Shown here: in pieces, positions 17,640 through 26,747 of the stretch
How the letters are laid out: each line of letters opens with the position of its first letter
Numbering within the stretch: the stretch's first letter is position 1
Source of the DNA: CAZBUK01 sp964495085
GTDB taxonomy: Bacteria; Bacteroidota; Ignavibacteria; T3Sed10-11
Direction: 5' to 3'
NCBI GenBank assembly: GCA_964495085.1
Contig: CAZBUK010000009.1
Coordinates: 1 to 64,000, forward strand
Length of the DNA stretch: 64,000 nt
Notes under the pieces: model-generated
Seen by the model: only the letters and a program-made list of their open reading frames with translations
Database searches by the model: none
What the model was told of the DNA's origin: nothing
Program-made: the position numbers and the translations under genes

Positions 17640-18590
17640 TCAGACCGACTCGCTCCTGATTGCGGCGCAGAGAAGAGGTATCATGAGTTCATGATGTCCC
17701 GTGACGGAGTATCCCCTGCCTCCGTCCTGCGTAGGCCGCTGTACGACATTCATCGTCGGACGGTAATGCTGCAGCATATCGAAATTCGCGGTGATGAATC
17801 CACGGGCATCGATGCCGGTATTTCTCACGATGGTCAATGCCTTGAGGAATACTTCCGGCAGGATGACCGCGGAGCCGAAATTCAGGACCACTCCTCCGCC
17901 GACCAGCAGCCCGACCGTGGAACAGAACAGCTTGAAATCCCGAAAGGACATCTCTCCCGTAACCGATCCGTTCATCGTGGGCTGCTGATGAACGATGTCC
18001 GTCCCGATTGCTGCGTGAACCGTTGCCGGAATGTTCAAGCGACAGGCCGCAGCAAGAATGCTGTGGCGAAGCTCCGGCGGATTCCGTCGTATCAGCTCGT
18101 CCCCCAGCGCCTCGCCGTATCCCGTTTCCGTGCCCATAGACGCTGCAAGCGTATTGTTGATAAAATCTCCCGTTTCCTTCCACATACCGAATGAACCGTC
18201 GGTCAGATTTCCGGCGACGTCCTCGGAGGTAACTCCCCACATCGCTGTCTCAACGTCATGTATTGCCGAGGCGCTGTTCATCGCGACCGCCGTCACGAAG
18301 CCCCGCTGCATCAGATCGATTAGCAGCGGCGAACAACCGACTTTGATCACGTGCGCTCCCATCATAACGATTACCGGCAGCCCCCGCCCCCGCGCAGAGA
18401 TGATTTCATTGACGATTTCCTTAAAATCTTTAGAAATAAGTATGGATGGGAGAGAATTCAGAAAATCTTTGAACGATCCGCCGCTCGGGTCGAAGGGCTT
18501 CGCAAAATCGGCCGTACCGACTTTACTTTTCCGCTCTTTAATAGATACGGTTTTTATTCCTGATAAATCGAACTGTCTGAATCGGCTCAT
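17640..18590 (-). CDS. Deoxyhypusine-synthase-like Rossmann-fold protein
   Basis: A 316-residue protein recalling a bacterial family sometimes annotated as deoxyhypusine synthase-like. Segments supporting this are VIVMMGAHVIKVGCSPLLIDLMQRG, AVAMNSASAIHDVETAMWG and LVGGGVVLNFGSAVILPEVF (quoted in parts), reminiscent of the NAD-binding layout of DHS. The C-terminal lysine block typical of true DHS (GG-x-KHH-like) is not seen, so it probably does not make deoxyhypusine. Bacteria have no eIF5A substrate, and related enzymes act as homospermidine synthases. Function is open. It is co-transcribed with cell-envelope genes. Confidence 0.45.
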   Translation of the reverse strand: MSRFRQFDLSGIKTVSIKERKSKVGTADFAKPFDPSGGSFKDFLNSLPSILISKDFKEIVNEIISARGRGLPVIVMMGAHVIKVGCSPLLIDLMQRGFVTAVAMNSASAIHDVETAMWGVTSEDVAGNLTDGSFGMWKETGDFINNTLAASMGTETGYGEALGDELIRRNPPELRHSILAAACRLNIPATVHAAIGTDIVHQQPTMNGSVTGEMSFRDFKLFCSTVGLLVGGGVVLNFGSAVILPEVFLKALTIVRNTGIDARGFITANFDMLQHYRPTMNVVQRPTQDGGRGYSVTGHHELMIPLLCAAIRSESV

Positions 18591-18596
18591 AGATAC

Positions 18597-19415
18597 TCAG
18601 TGAACGCGGGCTCTGATCGCATCGCGGAGTCCGGTGTAGTATTTAAGTTCTGCGGTGATCGATCCGAGCGGGATGCGGGTACTGACCCGGACCGGGACGC
18701 GCAGATTGTCGTCGGTAAGCCAGACGAATATCGCCCCGTCACGCTTGAACAAGCCGCCCTCCTTAATGAGCGGCTCAATAAGAATGGTTCGAAAGGTACC
18801 CGTCCGGACTTTCACCACCTCACGCCCGTGAAAAAGGACATCGAGCGAATAGGTCGAATCGTTATAGAAGTTCTTCAGCGTAATCCGCTGTCCGGGTTCG
18901 AATTCGGAGAAATCGACCGTGCGGATAAAGTAAAAGGACGATACAATATCGTGTACATACGGAGGCGTATCGTATTCGCCCTTCCGGGTAGTTGCAACAT
19001 TATTTATCTGATCGAAATCGACCGCAAAATCGCGCGAATAGCGCCCTTCCCGGATCCTGAGAGTAAAGCGCCAGGGAAACAATCCTCTCCGGTCGATGTG
19101 CGTCTCCCACCGGTCGTCGACACGATATACCCAGGAAAACGGCGACACGGACCGGGCGGTAAACAGCACCCGATAACATTCCCGTCCGTTAATCTCGGTT
19201 ATTTCGGGGATCGACATCTCTCCCTCTCCGGCGTTGATCACCCCGAAGCTGATGTCGAATAGCAGGCGCTCTCCTTCCATAAACGAATTGTTGGGTAGTG
19301 TACGAAGCACGACTTCGCCATCCGGTACTTTGGTCACCGATGTTGAATCCGTATGTTCGCCTGAGGCGCCCTGAAGCAGGAATAAGTAGGCCAGTCCGAT
19401 AAAAGGACCTATCAT
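18597..19415 (-). CDS. DUF3108-type exported protein
   Basis: A 272-residue protein beginning with a short hydrophobic signal (MIGPFIGLAYLFLLQGASG) and continuing with a beta-rich domain of the DUF3108 type. Recognisable segments are LLFDISFGVINAGEGEM, VDDRWETHIDRRGLFPWRF, VDFDQINNVATTRKG and VKVRTGTFRTILIEP, plus FVWLTDDNLRVPVRVSTRIPLGSI in part. The domain is common in Bacteroidota and proteobacterial periplasm, without a settled function. It is the first gene of the large minus-strand operon, 6 bases upstream of the deoxyhypusine-synthase-like gene. Confidence 0.8.
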   Translation of the reverse strand: MIGPFIGLAYLFLLQGASGEHTDSTSVTKVPDGEVVLRTLPNNSFMEGERLLFDISFGVINAGEGEMSIPEITEINGRECYRVLFTARSVSPFSWVYRVDDRWETHIDRRGLFPWRFTLRIREGRYSRDFAVDFDQINNVATTRKGEYDTPPYVHDIVSSFYFIRTVDFSEFEPGQRITLKNFYNDSTYSLDVLFHGREVVKVRTGTFRTILIEPLIKEGGLFKRDGAIFVWLTDDNLRVPVRVSTRIPLGSITAELKYYTGLRDAIRARVH

Positions 19416-19756
19416 TACAACTCCCCTCTATCACCGATGGGAATCTGAAATGGAATATATTTAATAAATCACGAGCACGATATATGCGGCTCCTGTTCAA
19501 TAAGAAAGCCGGTGACAGACCGGGAATCAACTCGCTATGGGATGTTAAATATCTATAATTTATGAAATATACGAGGAATATATTTTCGAAGCAAAATAAT
19601 GCCGATAATACATCGAAGGGTATCCGTTCGGAATCGGTTCGGGATAAGAGGCGTCCGGCCGTCCGTGGCAGGAACCGAACGGCTGCGCTCCTGATAAGGT
19701 TGCTCGATCTGGGAGTACCGCCTGCGTACGGAACAAATCTGACTCACCGCAGATAT
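19416..19756. other. Intergenic stretch between the nine-gene operon and gdh, nothing recognised
   Basis: About 340 bases upstream of the DUF3108 gene. It should contain that operon's promoter but I could not place one with confidence. Short open frames on both strands are not accompanied by a ribosome binding site or a recognisable domain. Confidence 0.4.
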
Positions 19757-19790
19757 AAAAAAATGCCCGCCGCATTAAGGCAACGGGCAT
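19757..19790 (-). terminator. Rho-independent terminator of the glutamate dehydrogenase gene
   Basis: On the minus strand a 10-bp stem (TGCCCGTTGC paired with GCGGCGGGCA, including two G-T pairs) with a small loop is followed by seven T. It starts 36 bases beyond the gdh stop, so it ends that transcript. Confidence 0.85.
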
Positions 19791-19825
19791 ATTGAATAGT
19801 TTCTATTATAACAAATCCAGACGTC

Positions 19826-21265
19826 TCAGGGAAAGATTCCGAGATCGAGATACGATTGACCGATTTTGTTGATCGAATTGATGAACGCAGCGGTTCGCAT
19901 CGGTATTTTCTTTCCGTATTTCAGCCAGGTCTTATGGGTTTCGATATATGCAAGGATCATGGTATCCTCCAGGCCCGAATCGACGAGGTCGCCTTCATCG
20001 GGACCGCGGGCAATTCGTTTTACGACATCCTCGGAGAATTTGATGCCCGATGCGACCTCAATCGCTTGCAGGAGCTGCGTATTCGTGGATTCCGTAAAGC
20101 GTCTACCGAGCCTACCGAATCTGACATGCGAAAGGTTCTTGAGCCATTCGAAATACGATACCACGACACCGCCTGCGTTGCAGTAGATATCCGGGATGAT
20201 GAGGCATTCTTTTTTGGAAAGAATGTCTTCGGCTTCGGGTGTCGTCGGACCGTTCGCCCCTTCTGCGATAATCTTAGCGGAAATACGTTCGGCGTTCAGA
20301 TGCGTGATCGTATTTTCGAGTGCACAGGGGACGAGAATATCGCAGGCCAACTCAAGGGCGGCGCCGGTATCTACGATGCTCTTCGAACCGGGATAGTTCA
20401 AAATCGATCCGGTTTCTCTGCGATGGCGCATGACATCCTCGAGATCGAGTCCTTTCTCGTTATAGATGGCCCCCTCGATCTCCGTCAGGGCGATGAGCTT
20501 CACGCCGTCTTCGCTCAGGTATTTCGCGGCGTGATAGCCGACGTTGCCGAGTCCCTGGACGATCGCTGTCTTTCCGTCGAGACCCGTGCTGAGGCCGAGC
20601 TCCTTCATATCTTCCGCGTTCTTGCAGGCCTCGCGGACCGCGAAGTAGACCCCGCGTCCCGTCGCTTCCTTCCGTCCCTGAATGCCGTGCTGGCTCAGCG
20701 GTTTTCCGGTAACGCACGCAACCGCATCGACGGCGTTCGGATTGAATGCCTGATATGTATCCGCCATCCACGACATTTCGCGCGCGCTTGTACCGTAATC
20801 CGGTGCCGGAACGTCGATCCCCGGTCCGAGAAAATTCTTATGGATGAGTTCTGACGTAAACCGCCTTGTGATCGCTTCGAGTTCTTCGACCGAATATTTG
20901 CTGATGTTCACCTTTACCGCGCCCTTTGCACCGCCGAAAGGAATCGAAACCACGGCGCACTTGTAGGTCATGAGCGCCGCAAGCGCCATCACCTCGTCGG
21001 CATTGACATTATCGGCGTATCGTACGCCGCCTTTTGTCGGCAATTTATGGTGGCTGTGCTCTACGCGCCATGCCTGCAGCACTTCAAATTCTCCCTTTCC
21101 TTTTCTAATGGGGAACGTAAAGTGATACACGCTGTTGCACATCTTGATCTGTTCGAGCAGTCCCTTTGGATGATTAGTGTACGCTGCTGCGCGGTCGAAA
21201 TTGCGGGACACGCTGGTGAAAAAACTCGGAATCGCAGCAGCGGTTGATGTATTGGTCTTTTGCAT
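19826..21265 (-). CDS. Glu/Leu/Phe/Val-type glutamate dehydrogenase
   Basis: A 479-residue enzyme of the glutamate dehydrogenase family, which interconverts glutamate and 2-oxoglutarate plus ammonia. Conserved blocks are [19 protein letters not shown] (substrate site with the K-GG-R pattern), the catalytic-Lys region [33 protein letters not shown], the NAD(P)-binding [13 protein letters not shown] and the [15 protein letters not shown] end of the cofactor domain. It is longer than the 420-aa GDH form, with about 30 extra N-terminal residues. Single gene with its own terminator. Cofactor preference cannot be stated from the sequence alone. Confidence 0.93.
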   Translation of the reverse strand: MQKTNTSTAAAIPSFFTSVSRNFDRAAAYTNHPKGLLEQIKMCNSVYHFTFPIRKGKGEFEVLQAWRVEHSHHKLPTKGGVRYADNVNADEVMALAALMTYKCAVVSIPFGGAKGAVKVNISKYSVEELEAITRRFTSELIHKNFLGPGIDVPAPDYGTSAREMSWMADTYQAFNPNAVDAVACVTGKPLSQHGIQGRKEATGRGVYFAVREACKNAEDMKELGLSTGLDGKTAIVQGLGNVGYHAAKYLSEDGVKLIALTEIEGAIYNEKGLDLEDVMRHRRETGSILNYPGSKSIVDTGAALELACDILVPCALENTITHLNAERISAKIIAEGANGPTTPEAEDILSKKECLIIPDIYCNAGGVVVSYFEWLKNLSHVRFGRLGRRFTESTNTQLLQAIEVASGIKFSEDVVKRIARGPDEGDLVDSGLEDTMILAYIETHKTWLKYGKKIPMRTAAFINSINKIGQSYLDLGIFP

Positions 21266-21492
21266 AGAAACCTTGTCAGAAGATTTGGAAAAATCGTGTG
21301 AAGGATGTCGAATCGTTAAAACTTTCCAGAAAAATTTATATGAGGAAGGTATGCGAAAATATATGGATATTTTTTCTGGAATTCAAATAAGATAGATTAG
21401 CCCGAATTAAGTTGTTGGAACAAAAAGATTCGGTTTCATTTTGAAAAAGAAAGTTTTTCGGGAGATTGGGGAGAAGAGATGAAGGCGATCGA

Positions 21493-21822
21493 TCAGGTAT
21501 TGAACTTTACAACCGCTTCATGCAATCCATCCACACTGATTCGCCAGTGATTCTCCGCATAGACGCAGGATCCGTCGACGAAGAGCAAAACCTGCGGTGT
21601 TTCATGTTTTTTACCGGAGAGTTCGGCAGCAGCCGCACTCGCTTCGCGGAAATCGACCACCTCGATATACCCGGCCGCTATGTCTTTCCGCAGCTCGATG
21701 TAGGGTTTTATTCGCTTCAGGGCCTCGGTCGTCTGACGGCACGTACCGGCTTTGAAAACGACCACGGTCCGGTGTTCGCGGATATATTGCACTACTTCGT
21801 TTCGAGTGGTAAGATGCTTCAT
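21493..21822 (-). CDS. YtxJ-like thioredoxin-fold protein
   Basis: A 109-residue protein resembling the YtxJ (DUF2847) family of monothiol thioredoxin-fold proteins linked to bacillithiol in Firmicutes and Bacteroidota. The VVVFKAGTCRQTTEALKRI block corresponds to the family's FKHStrCpiS site, with a single cysteine followed by Arg-Gln. The SGKKHETPQVLLFVDG segment and the VYAENHWRIS end match YtxJ's cis-Pro region. It may reduce mixed disulfides with a low-molecular-weight thiol. It is a single gene, and the family assignment is moderate. Confidence 0.72.
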   Translation of the reverse strand: MKHLTTRNEVVQYIREHRTVVVFKAGTCRQTTEALKRIKPYIELRKDIAAGYIEVVDFREASAAAAELSGKKHETPQVLLFVDGSCVYAENHWRISVDGLHEAVVKFNT

Positions 21823-22224
21823 ACTTGAAATGAACTTGGCGAGCGTAAGGTATAGATAAAGAGTTCTCTATTATGGTTAGCCGATTTCCCGAGAGTACAG
21901 CGAACGATTCATTTCTCACGGCAATAAATTCTACACCTGGTAATATCGGAAAATTCTCCAATTCATTCAATCTGCCCTACGCAGTGGGTTCAAGAACCTG
22001 AAAGTATAACTTCGTACCGCACTCGTCATTCGCCTCTGTATCCTGTAGAAATCTACTTGCTTAAGAACCGGACTTACTTCCTTGTCGTGTGTGTTATGCG
22101 TCGTATGGGCTGCGGATGTTTTTATAGACACTCTCCGGACGAAAGGATACCGCGTTGCACAGTTCGGAGAAAGCGCAGGGATGTCGAGACGGACGGTTTA
22201 TCTTCTCCGATATCACACCCGCTG
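21823..22224. other. Intergenic stretch, no supported gene
   Basis: About 400 bases between the YtxJ-like gene and the thioesterase gene. Several overlapping frames are open but none has a ribosome binding site or domain, and no terminator or palindrome stands out. Confidence 0.4.
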
Positions 22225-22668
22225 CTATATCGTATTCTCAGACACAGGCGAGATCTTCTTGCGGAATACATCCGGCATCGCGACCGGACGGCGGCGGGAG
22301 TAATCGAATATCACAATATTGGTTTTCGCGCGGGCGATTTCCTTGCCGGTCTGAGCATCGACAACCTTATAATACAAATCGAACGAGGAGTTCTGAATAT
22401 CACCCGCTCCGATATCAATGCGTAGCACCGTGCCGTAAAAAGCTTCGGATTTGAATTGGACTACCGCATCCGCCATGATGATGCCGGCTCCTCCGATGTT
22501 TTGTTCGGAGTAACCGAGCGAATTCAGGAACCTGATACGTGATTCATGCAGAATGGAGAGCATGGAATCGTTGCCGAGATGCCCGCCATAGTTGATGTCC
22601 GTTATCCTGACGGGTATTTCAGTCGAGAATATGAATGCTCCCGGAAGATCGAGTTGCAAGCGCGACAT
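22225..22668 (-). CDS. Hotdog-fold acyl-CoA thioesterase
   Basis: A 147-residue protein of the 4-hydroxybenzoyl-CoA thioesterase/YbgC-like group. The signature is VRITDINYGGHLGNDSMLSILHESRIRFL in part, in which the catalytic-acid position and the GH(L/I)GN motif sit on the first long helix. IIMADAVVQFKSEAFYGTVLRIDIG is the second strand region. It probably hydrolyses a medium or aromatic acyl-CoA; the substrate is unknown. It is separated by about 140 bases from the M23 peptidase gene. Confidence 0.88.
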   Translation of the reverse strand: MSRLQLDLPGAFIFSTEIPVRITDINYGGHLGNDSMLSILHESRIRFLNSLGYSEQNIGGAGIIMADAVVQFKSEAFYGTVLRIDIGAGDIQNSSFDLYYKVVDAQTGKEIARAKTNIVIFDYSRRRPVAMPDVFRKKISPVSENTI

Positions 22669-22804
22669 AGAGAATTCCGACCGCTAAGAAAGGTTAATAC
22701 ATATACAACGAATCTAACGGAAGACCGCACACCGGCTATCAAACCGCAGAGGCGCCCCGGCTTATCAGGCAACGCACGGCCGAACACGGCCGGTCTCTTC
22801 CGAT

Positions 22805-24238
22805 TTATTTCGCCACGACAAATTTCTTTACATCGTCGAACCCGCCCGCCGACATCCTGTAATAATATACGCCGCTGGGAAGATCTCCGGGGGAGAACTC
22901 GACCGAGTGAAATCCGCTTTCCCTGAATTCGTTTACCAGCACGGCGAGTTCCCTCCCCAGCAGGTCATAGACTTTAATCGCAACGTGCGTGCCGGACTCA
23001 ATCGAATACTCTATCGTCGTCGACGGATTGAATGGGTTGGGAAAATTCTGTCTCAGCGCAAACAGCCGCGGAATTTCTTTTCGGTCCGATATACCGGTCG
23101 CAGCGCCGATACTGAACCCGTGTGTATATGATTTACCTTCGTAACTCACCTCGAAGGTGTACTCGCCATTCTGCAGAGCGTGCGGCACAACCACCCACCA
23201 ATACCAGAACGCTGCGGCGTAATGCGGATCCGTGCTCGAATTGCTCCACGATTGCCATACGGAACCGTCCGGTCTGTAGATCCTGAGATCGCTTTCCTGT
23301 CCCTGCAGCTGATCGCGGTAGTAAACCGCGAGAAAGAGCGTGTCGCCGGAGTCGAATTGATTCGATTCATTTACGTCATGGAGCGCCGGACAGGAACGGA
23401 ATTCAGGCGGCTTCGCATGTGTCTGCAGCCGGTTGATCGCAGAATCATAGTATGGTCGCTGATCCTCCCACCAGCTCCGGTTGACGGTGGGATTGTGCGG
23501 ACCTTGGTACGGATCGATGAGATTCAGCGAGGCGTCGTAAATTTCGAAATGGAGATGTGGCCCCGTCGACTGCCCCGAAGACGCAACCACACCCAGATAT
23601 TCGCCGCGTTCGACACGCTCCCCGGTCGCCTTCGGTGTCGTGGTGCCGTTCTTCATATGCCCATACCATGCCTGGGAGCCGTCGTCATGACCGATATAGA
23701 CTGCATTCCACGTCTGACCCGGGATGAATCCGCAATTCTGGTCGAAATTGCCGTCGACCTTATTCAGAATCACCCCGTCCGCCGAGGCGATGACAATTAC
23801 CTCGTCGTTATGAACCATATTCCAGTTGAAGGGCCAGAGAAAATAATCCGTTCCCTTATGATTGTAGCCGCTCGCAAGATCGTATGTTCTTGTGCCCCCG
23901 GTATAATCCCGAAGTTGATTCGGATATGCCGGATCGTGATCCACGAAACCGGATATCCCATGGAACCCGTATCCATCGATATGCTCGTTCCATGCCAGAG
24001 GAAATCCGAATACGATCGGGTCGTCGTCGGAGATCTTGAGGAGAATCCCCTGCCCGTGAAATGTATCTATGACGGATTTATTATAGAGAAGAATTTCATG
24101 GCGAAATTCGTCCGACAGGCATTGTACATTTTCAAATTGCATGACACCGCCGCCGTCAGGTTCACGGAATTCTCCCGGTTGGGCTGCCAACACTGCAGGA
24201 AATACGGCAAGCAAGCTTGCGTGTACAAATCGCCTCAT
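22805..24238 (-). CDS. Secreted M23 (LytM-type) endopeptidase with C-terminal sorting domain
   Basis: A 477-residue protein with a signal peptide (residues 1-19, ending near LAAQ) and an M23 core at about 135-260. HKGTDYF supplies the first zinc His and Asp, and GPHLHFEIYD supplies the HxH motif. A beta-rich linker follows. The last about 85 residues form a type A secretion-sorting domain: ALRQNFPNPFNPSTTIEYSI, VAIKVYDLLGREL, PSGVYYYRM and a KKFVVAK end. Such domains direct type IX or Por-dependent export in Bacteroidota, where the protein may act on peptidoglycan or be surface attached. No type IX genes are in the window. Confidence 0.9.
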   Translation of the reverse strand: MRRFVHASLLAVFPAVLAAQPGEFREPDGGGVMQFENVQCLSDEFRHEILLYNKSVIDTFHGQGILLKISDDDPIVFGFPLAWNEHIDGYGFHGISGFVDHDPAYPNQLRDYTGGTRTYDLASGYNHKGTDYFLWPFNWNMVHNDEVIVIASADGVILNKVDGNFDQNCGFIPGQTWNAVYIGHDDGSQAWYGHMKNGTTTPKATGERVERGEYLGVVASSGQSTGPHLHFEIYDASLNLIDPYQGPHNPTVNRSWWEDQRPYYDSAINRLQTHAKPPEFRSCPALHDVNESNQFDSGDTLFLAVYYRDQLQGQESDLRIYRPDGSVWQSWSNSSTDPHYAAAFWYWWVVVPHALQNGEYTFEVSYEGKSYTHGFSIGAATGISDRKEIPRLFALRQNFPNPFNPSTTIEYSIESGTHVAIKVYDLLGRELAVLVNEFRESGFHSVEFSPGDLPSGVYYYRMSAGGFDDVKKFVVAK

Positions 24239-24322
24239 CGATATCTCCGGAATATGTGTGTCTTACGTTCGGACCAATCCCCGCCGACCAGCGAGCGGTG
24301 CATTCACCGTTGCCGATCGCCA

Positions 24323-24360
24323 ATAAAAAAACCCGGCTGTACTTCATAACCGGGTTTTAT
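24323..24360 (-). terminator. Rho-independent terminator downstream of the PpiD-like gene
   Basis: On the minus strand AAAACCCGG, a 12-base loop and CCGGGTTTT form a strong hairpin followed by a T-rich run. It lies about 90 bases past the PpiD-like stop (24453) and 85 bases before the start of the M23 gene. The A-rich flank also allows it to act in the opposite direction. Confidence 0.85.
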
Positions 24361-24452
24361 CGAAATAAACTTCTAAATAAAAAATATGCCCGTCGTCCTC
24401 AGTCGTGACGTTATAATTCACCGTTCTGTCGACGGTGAACGTTCCGGGGGTG

Positions 24453-26540
24453 CTATCTGAAATACATATACCTGTTATCCACTATCTCCGCGTCATTCCG
24501 CAGTGCGGTGAGCCATTGCGAGAAAAATTGCTGGCGTTTCGACTGGAGGAGCGATTCCTTGATCGTTTCCCGCTGGTCAGCGTATGCTTGCTCGTCGAAT
24601 TCGTTCCGGCTCTTTACCGAAACAAGAAAATAACCGCGGGTACCCTGAACGGGATCGGAGACGGCGCCTACCGGAAGTCCGAAAACCGCACCGATGAGTT
24701 TTACATCCCGTCCGAGTCCGGGGACGGTTCCGGTCAGCGATACCGAGCTGGCAGACTGTATCTGGTGGCTCGGATCTATCTCAACGAGCGCGCTTAGCGG
24801 ACGGTCGCCGAGTTCCCGCCGGATATCCTGTACTTTTTCTTCGGTGAGAGCGAGTCTTTTTTCGCGCTGCAGATCCGTCCTGATCGATGCCCGGACTTCA
24901 TCCAACGGCTTGACTCCCTCACGCTGCACATCCTTGATCCTGAAGATGGCGAAACCCGACTGGGTTTCAAGCACTTCGCTCACTGCTCCGGAGCGGCTAT
25001 CGAACGCGAACCGCATCACCGATTCATTCACACCGATGCCGGGAATCACGCCTCCCTCCGAGAACAGTCCGGTCTCGAACACTGAAAAGCCGAACGCCTG
25101 GGCTTCCTCTTTCAGAGAGCGCTTTTGTGCGACGAACGCGAAATCCACCGCATCATCGAACAACTTGTTGCGCGTATACGGGCTCACCTGAACGGGCAGA
25201 TGAATCGTGCCGAATTTCACTTCGCGGTTCGTCCGTTCGTTCACCCTGATGATATGCAGCCCGAACTGGGATTCGATGGGACCGACGACGCTGCCGATGC
25301 GAGCGTTGAATGCCGCCTGTTCGAACGGAGCGACCATCCTGCCTCTCCCGAACCAACCGAGATCGCCGCCCTGCTGGGCGGAACCGGGATCGGTGGAATA
25401 GGAGCTCGCCAGTTCGGCAAAGTCCTCGCCGTCGTTCAGACGGGCAATGAGTTCGCGGGCGCGTTCGCGTACGGCCGCGGTATCCGCTTCGAACTGGAGC
25501 AGAATATGCTGCGCGCGCACGAATTCATCGCGACCCGAACGCTGGTCGATAATTTTAATCAGGTGCATGCCATCGGTATCCGCTATGGGACCGATCAGAT
25601 CGCCCGGTTGGGAACTGAAGACGACCGCCTCTTTTGCAGAACTCACTTCGCCCGGTTTGAAGAACGCGTCGGTGAAGGGGGTGTGCGAGAACTCTTCAAC
25701 GAGTGTGGTAAAATCGGCGCCTCCTTCGAGGTCTTTCTTCAGATATTCGAGCTCTTCGCGTACCTCGATCGAATCCTCTTTCGAAGGGATGAATCGGAAC
25801 AGCACGTATTCGAGATTTCGGCTGGCCGGATTCTTAAACTCCTGCGGGTTTGCATTATAGTGTCTGCGGATCTCATCGTCGGTGATCTCGACTGCATCTG
25901 CCGCCACGACCCTGTTCGGATCGAAGAGCACATAGTCGAAATCCGCCCTGATATTCTGTTCGGTGAATCTCTGCCGGATCTCGCCTTCGGTCACACGAAC
26001 CGACGTCATCAGCATGCTCTGCAGTTTCTCCTGCTTACGCTGATTGCGCAGCATCCGCTCGAGTTGTACTACCTGCTCCCGGTTGCGCGGGTCCGAGAGC
26101 GCCGCATCGTACGCAAACCGGTCGAAGTTACCGAGGGAATCGACGAATTGCGTGCGGAGGAATTCCGGAGGATTTTCGCCCCGGACCCAGTTCACGATCT
26201 CCTGATCGGTCACCTCGATTCCACGCCGTTTGATCTCCTCCTCGAGCAGGATCTCATTGACCATATTGGTCCAGACCTGTTCGCGGAGAAAATTCATGTA
26301 TTCATCGTCGATAGTTCCGCCTAATTGCTGGCGCTGCATTTCCGAAACGTTGCGGAGGATATCCGAAAACTCCTGGTAGGAGATCTCCCGGTCGTTCACC
26401 TTTCCGAGCACGGTCTGACGCTGTCCCGAGAGTCCGGAAAAATCCATTCCCCACTCGAACACAATCATGATCACGAATGCGAGAACGAGTCCGATGAGAA
26501 TCGCCGGCATATTGTCGCGCATTTTTGTCATTAAAGGCAT
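24453..26540 (-). CDS. PpiD/SurA-type peptidyl-prolyl isomerase, membrane-anchored
   Basis: ATG 26540 ([17 protein letters not shown]) has GGAG upstream and begins a short cytoplasmic tail followed by one transmembrane helix (about 11-30). A longer in-frame start at 26627 adds an unlikely second hydrophobic stretch. The 695-residue protein has a SurA/PpiD N-terminal helical domain (about 40-200), a canonical parvulin domain at about 345-440 ([47 protein letters not shown]) and degenerate parvulin repeats before and after it. It is a periplasmic foldase for exported proteins, fitting the SecDF genes next to it in divergent orientation. Confidence 0.92.
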   Translation of the reverse strand: MPLMTKMRDNMPAILIGLVLAFVIMIVFEWGMDFSGLSGQRQTVLGKVNDREISYQEFSDILRNVSEMQRQQLGGTIDDEYMNFLREQVWTNMVNEILLEEEIKRRGIEVTDQEIVNWVRGENPPEFLRTQFVDSLGNFDRFAYDAALSDPRNREQVVQLERMLRNQRKQEKLQSMLMTSVRVTEGEIRQRFTEQNIRADFDYVLFDPNRVVAADAVEITDDEIRRHYNANPQEFKNPASRNLEYVLFRFIPSKEDSIEVREELEYLKKDLEGGADFTTLVEEFSHTPFTDAFFKPGEVSSAKEAVVFSSQPGDLIGPIADTDGMHLIKIIDQRSGRDEFVRAQHILLQFEADTAAVRERARELIARLNDGEDFAELASSYSTDPGSAQQGGDLGWFGRGRMVAPFEQAAFNARIGSVVGPIESQFGLHIIRVNERTNREVKFGTIHLPVQVSPYTRNKLFDDAVDFAFVAQKRSLKEEAQAFGFSVFETGLFSEGGVIPGIGVNESVMRFAFDSRSGAVSEVLETQSGFAIFRIKDVQREGVKPLDEVRASIRTDLQREKRLALTEEKVQDIRRELGDRPLSALVEIDPSHQIQSASSVSLTGTVPGLGRDVKLIGAVFGLPVGAVSDPVQGTRGYFLVSVKSRNEFDEQAYADQRETIKESLLQSKRQQFFSQWLTALRNDAEIVDNRYMYFR

Positions 26541-26635
26541 AAAGCTTTGACTCCTTTGGCTTACCGCTATTGTCGAGGGTGTACAAATACAAATCAATAA
26601 TATAAACCTGAAAATGTAAAAAAGCAATCATTTTA

Positions 26636-26664
26636 TTGACTTTTCGAGGATTTTGAATTATATT
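26636..26664 (+). promoter_or_regulatory. Sigma-70-type promoter of secDF
   Basis: TTGACT (26636-26641) and TATATT (26659-26664) are separated by 17 bases, a near-ideal housekeeping promoter. It lies about 84 bases upstream of the secD GTG. Confidence 0.7.
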
Positions 26665-26747
26665 TTTTGTTCTGTGAATCGAACATCTGCTAAGCTTAAT
26701 CAACATATTCGAACACCCCTACGCAATAGAGAGGGAGGTAACGATTT

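Noticed and set aside
19562..19795. 77-aa open frame on the plus strand between the DUF3108 gene and gdh
   Set aside because: It overlaps the gdh terminator, has no domain and no clear ribosome binding site.
21823..22224. Several plus-strand frames in the gap before the thioesterase gene
   Set aside because: They overlap the antisense thioesterase gene and lack start signals or domains.
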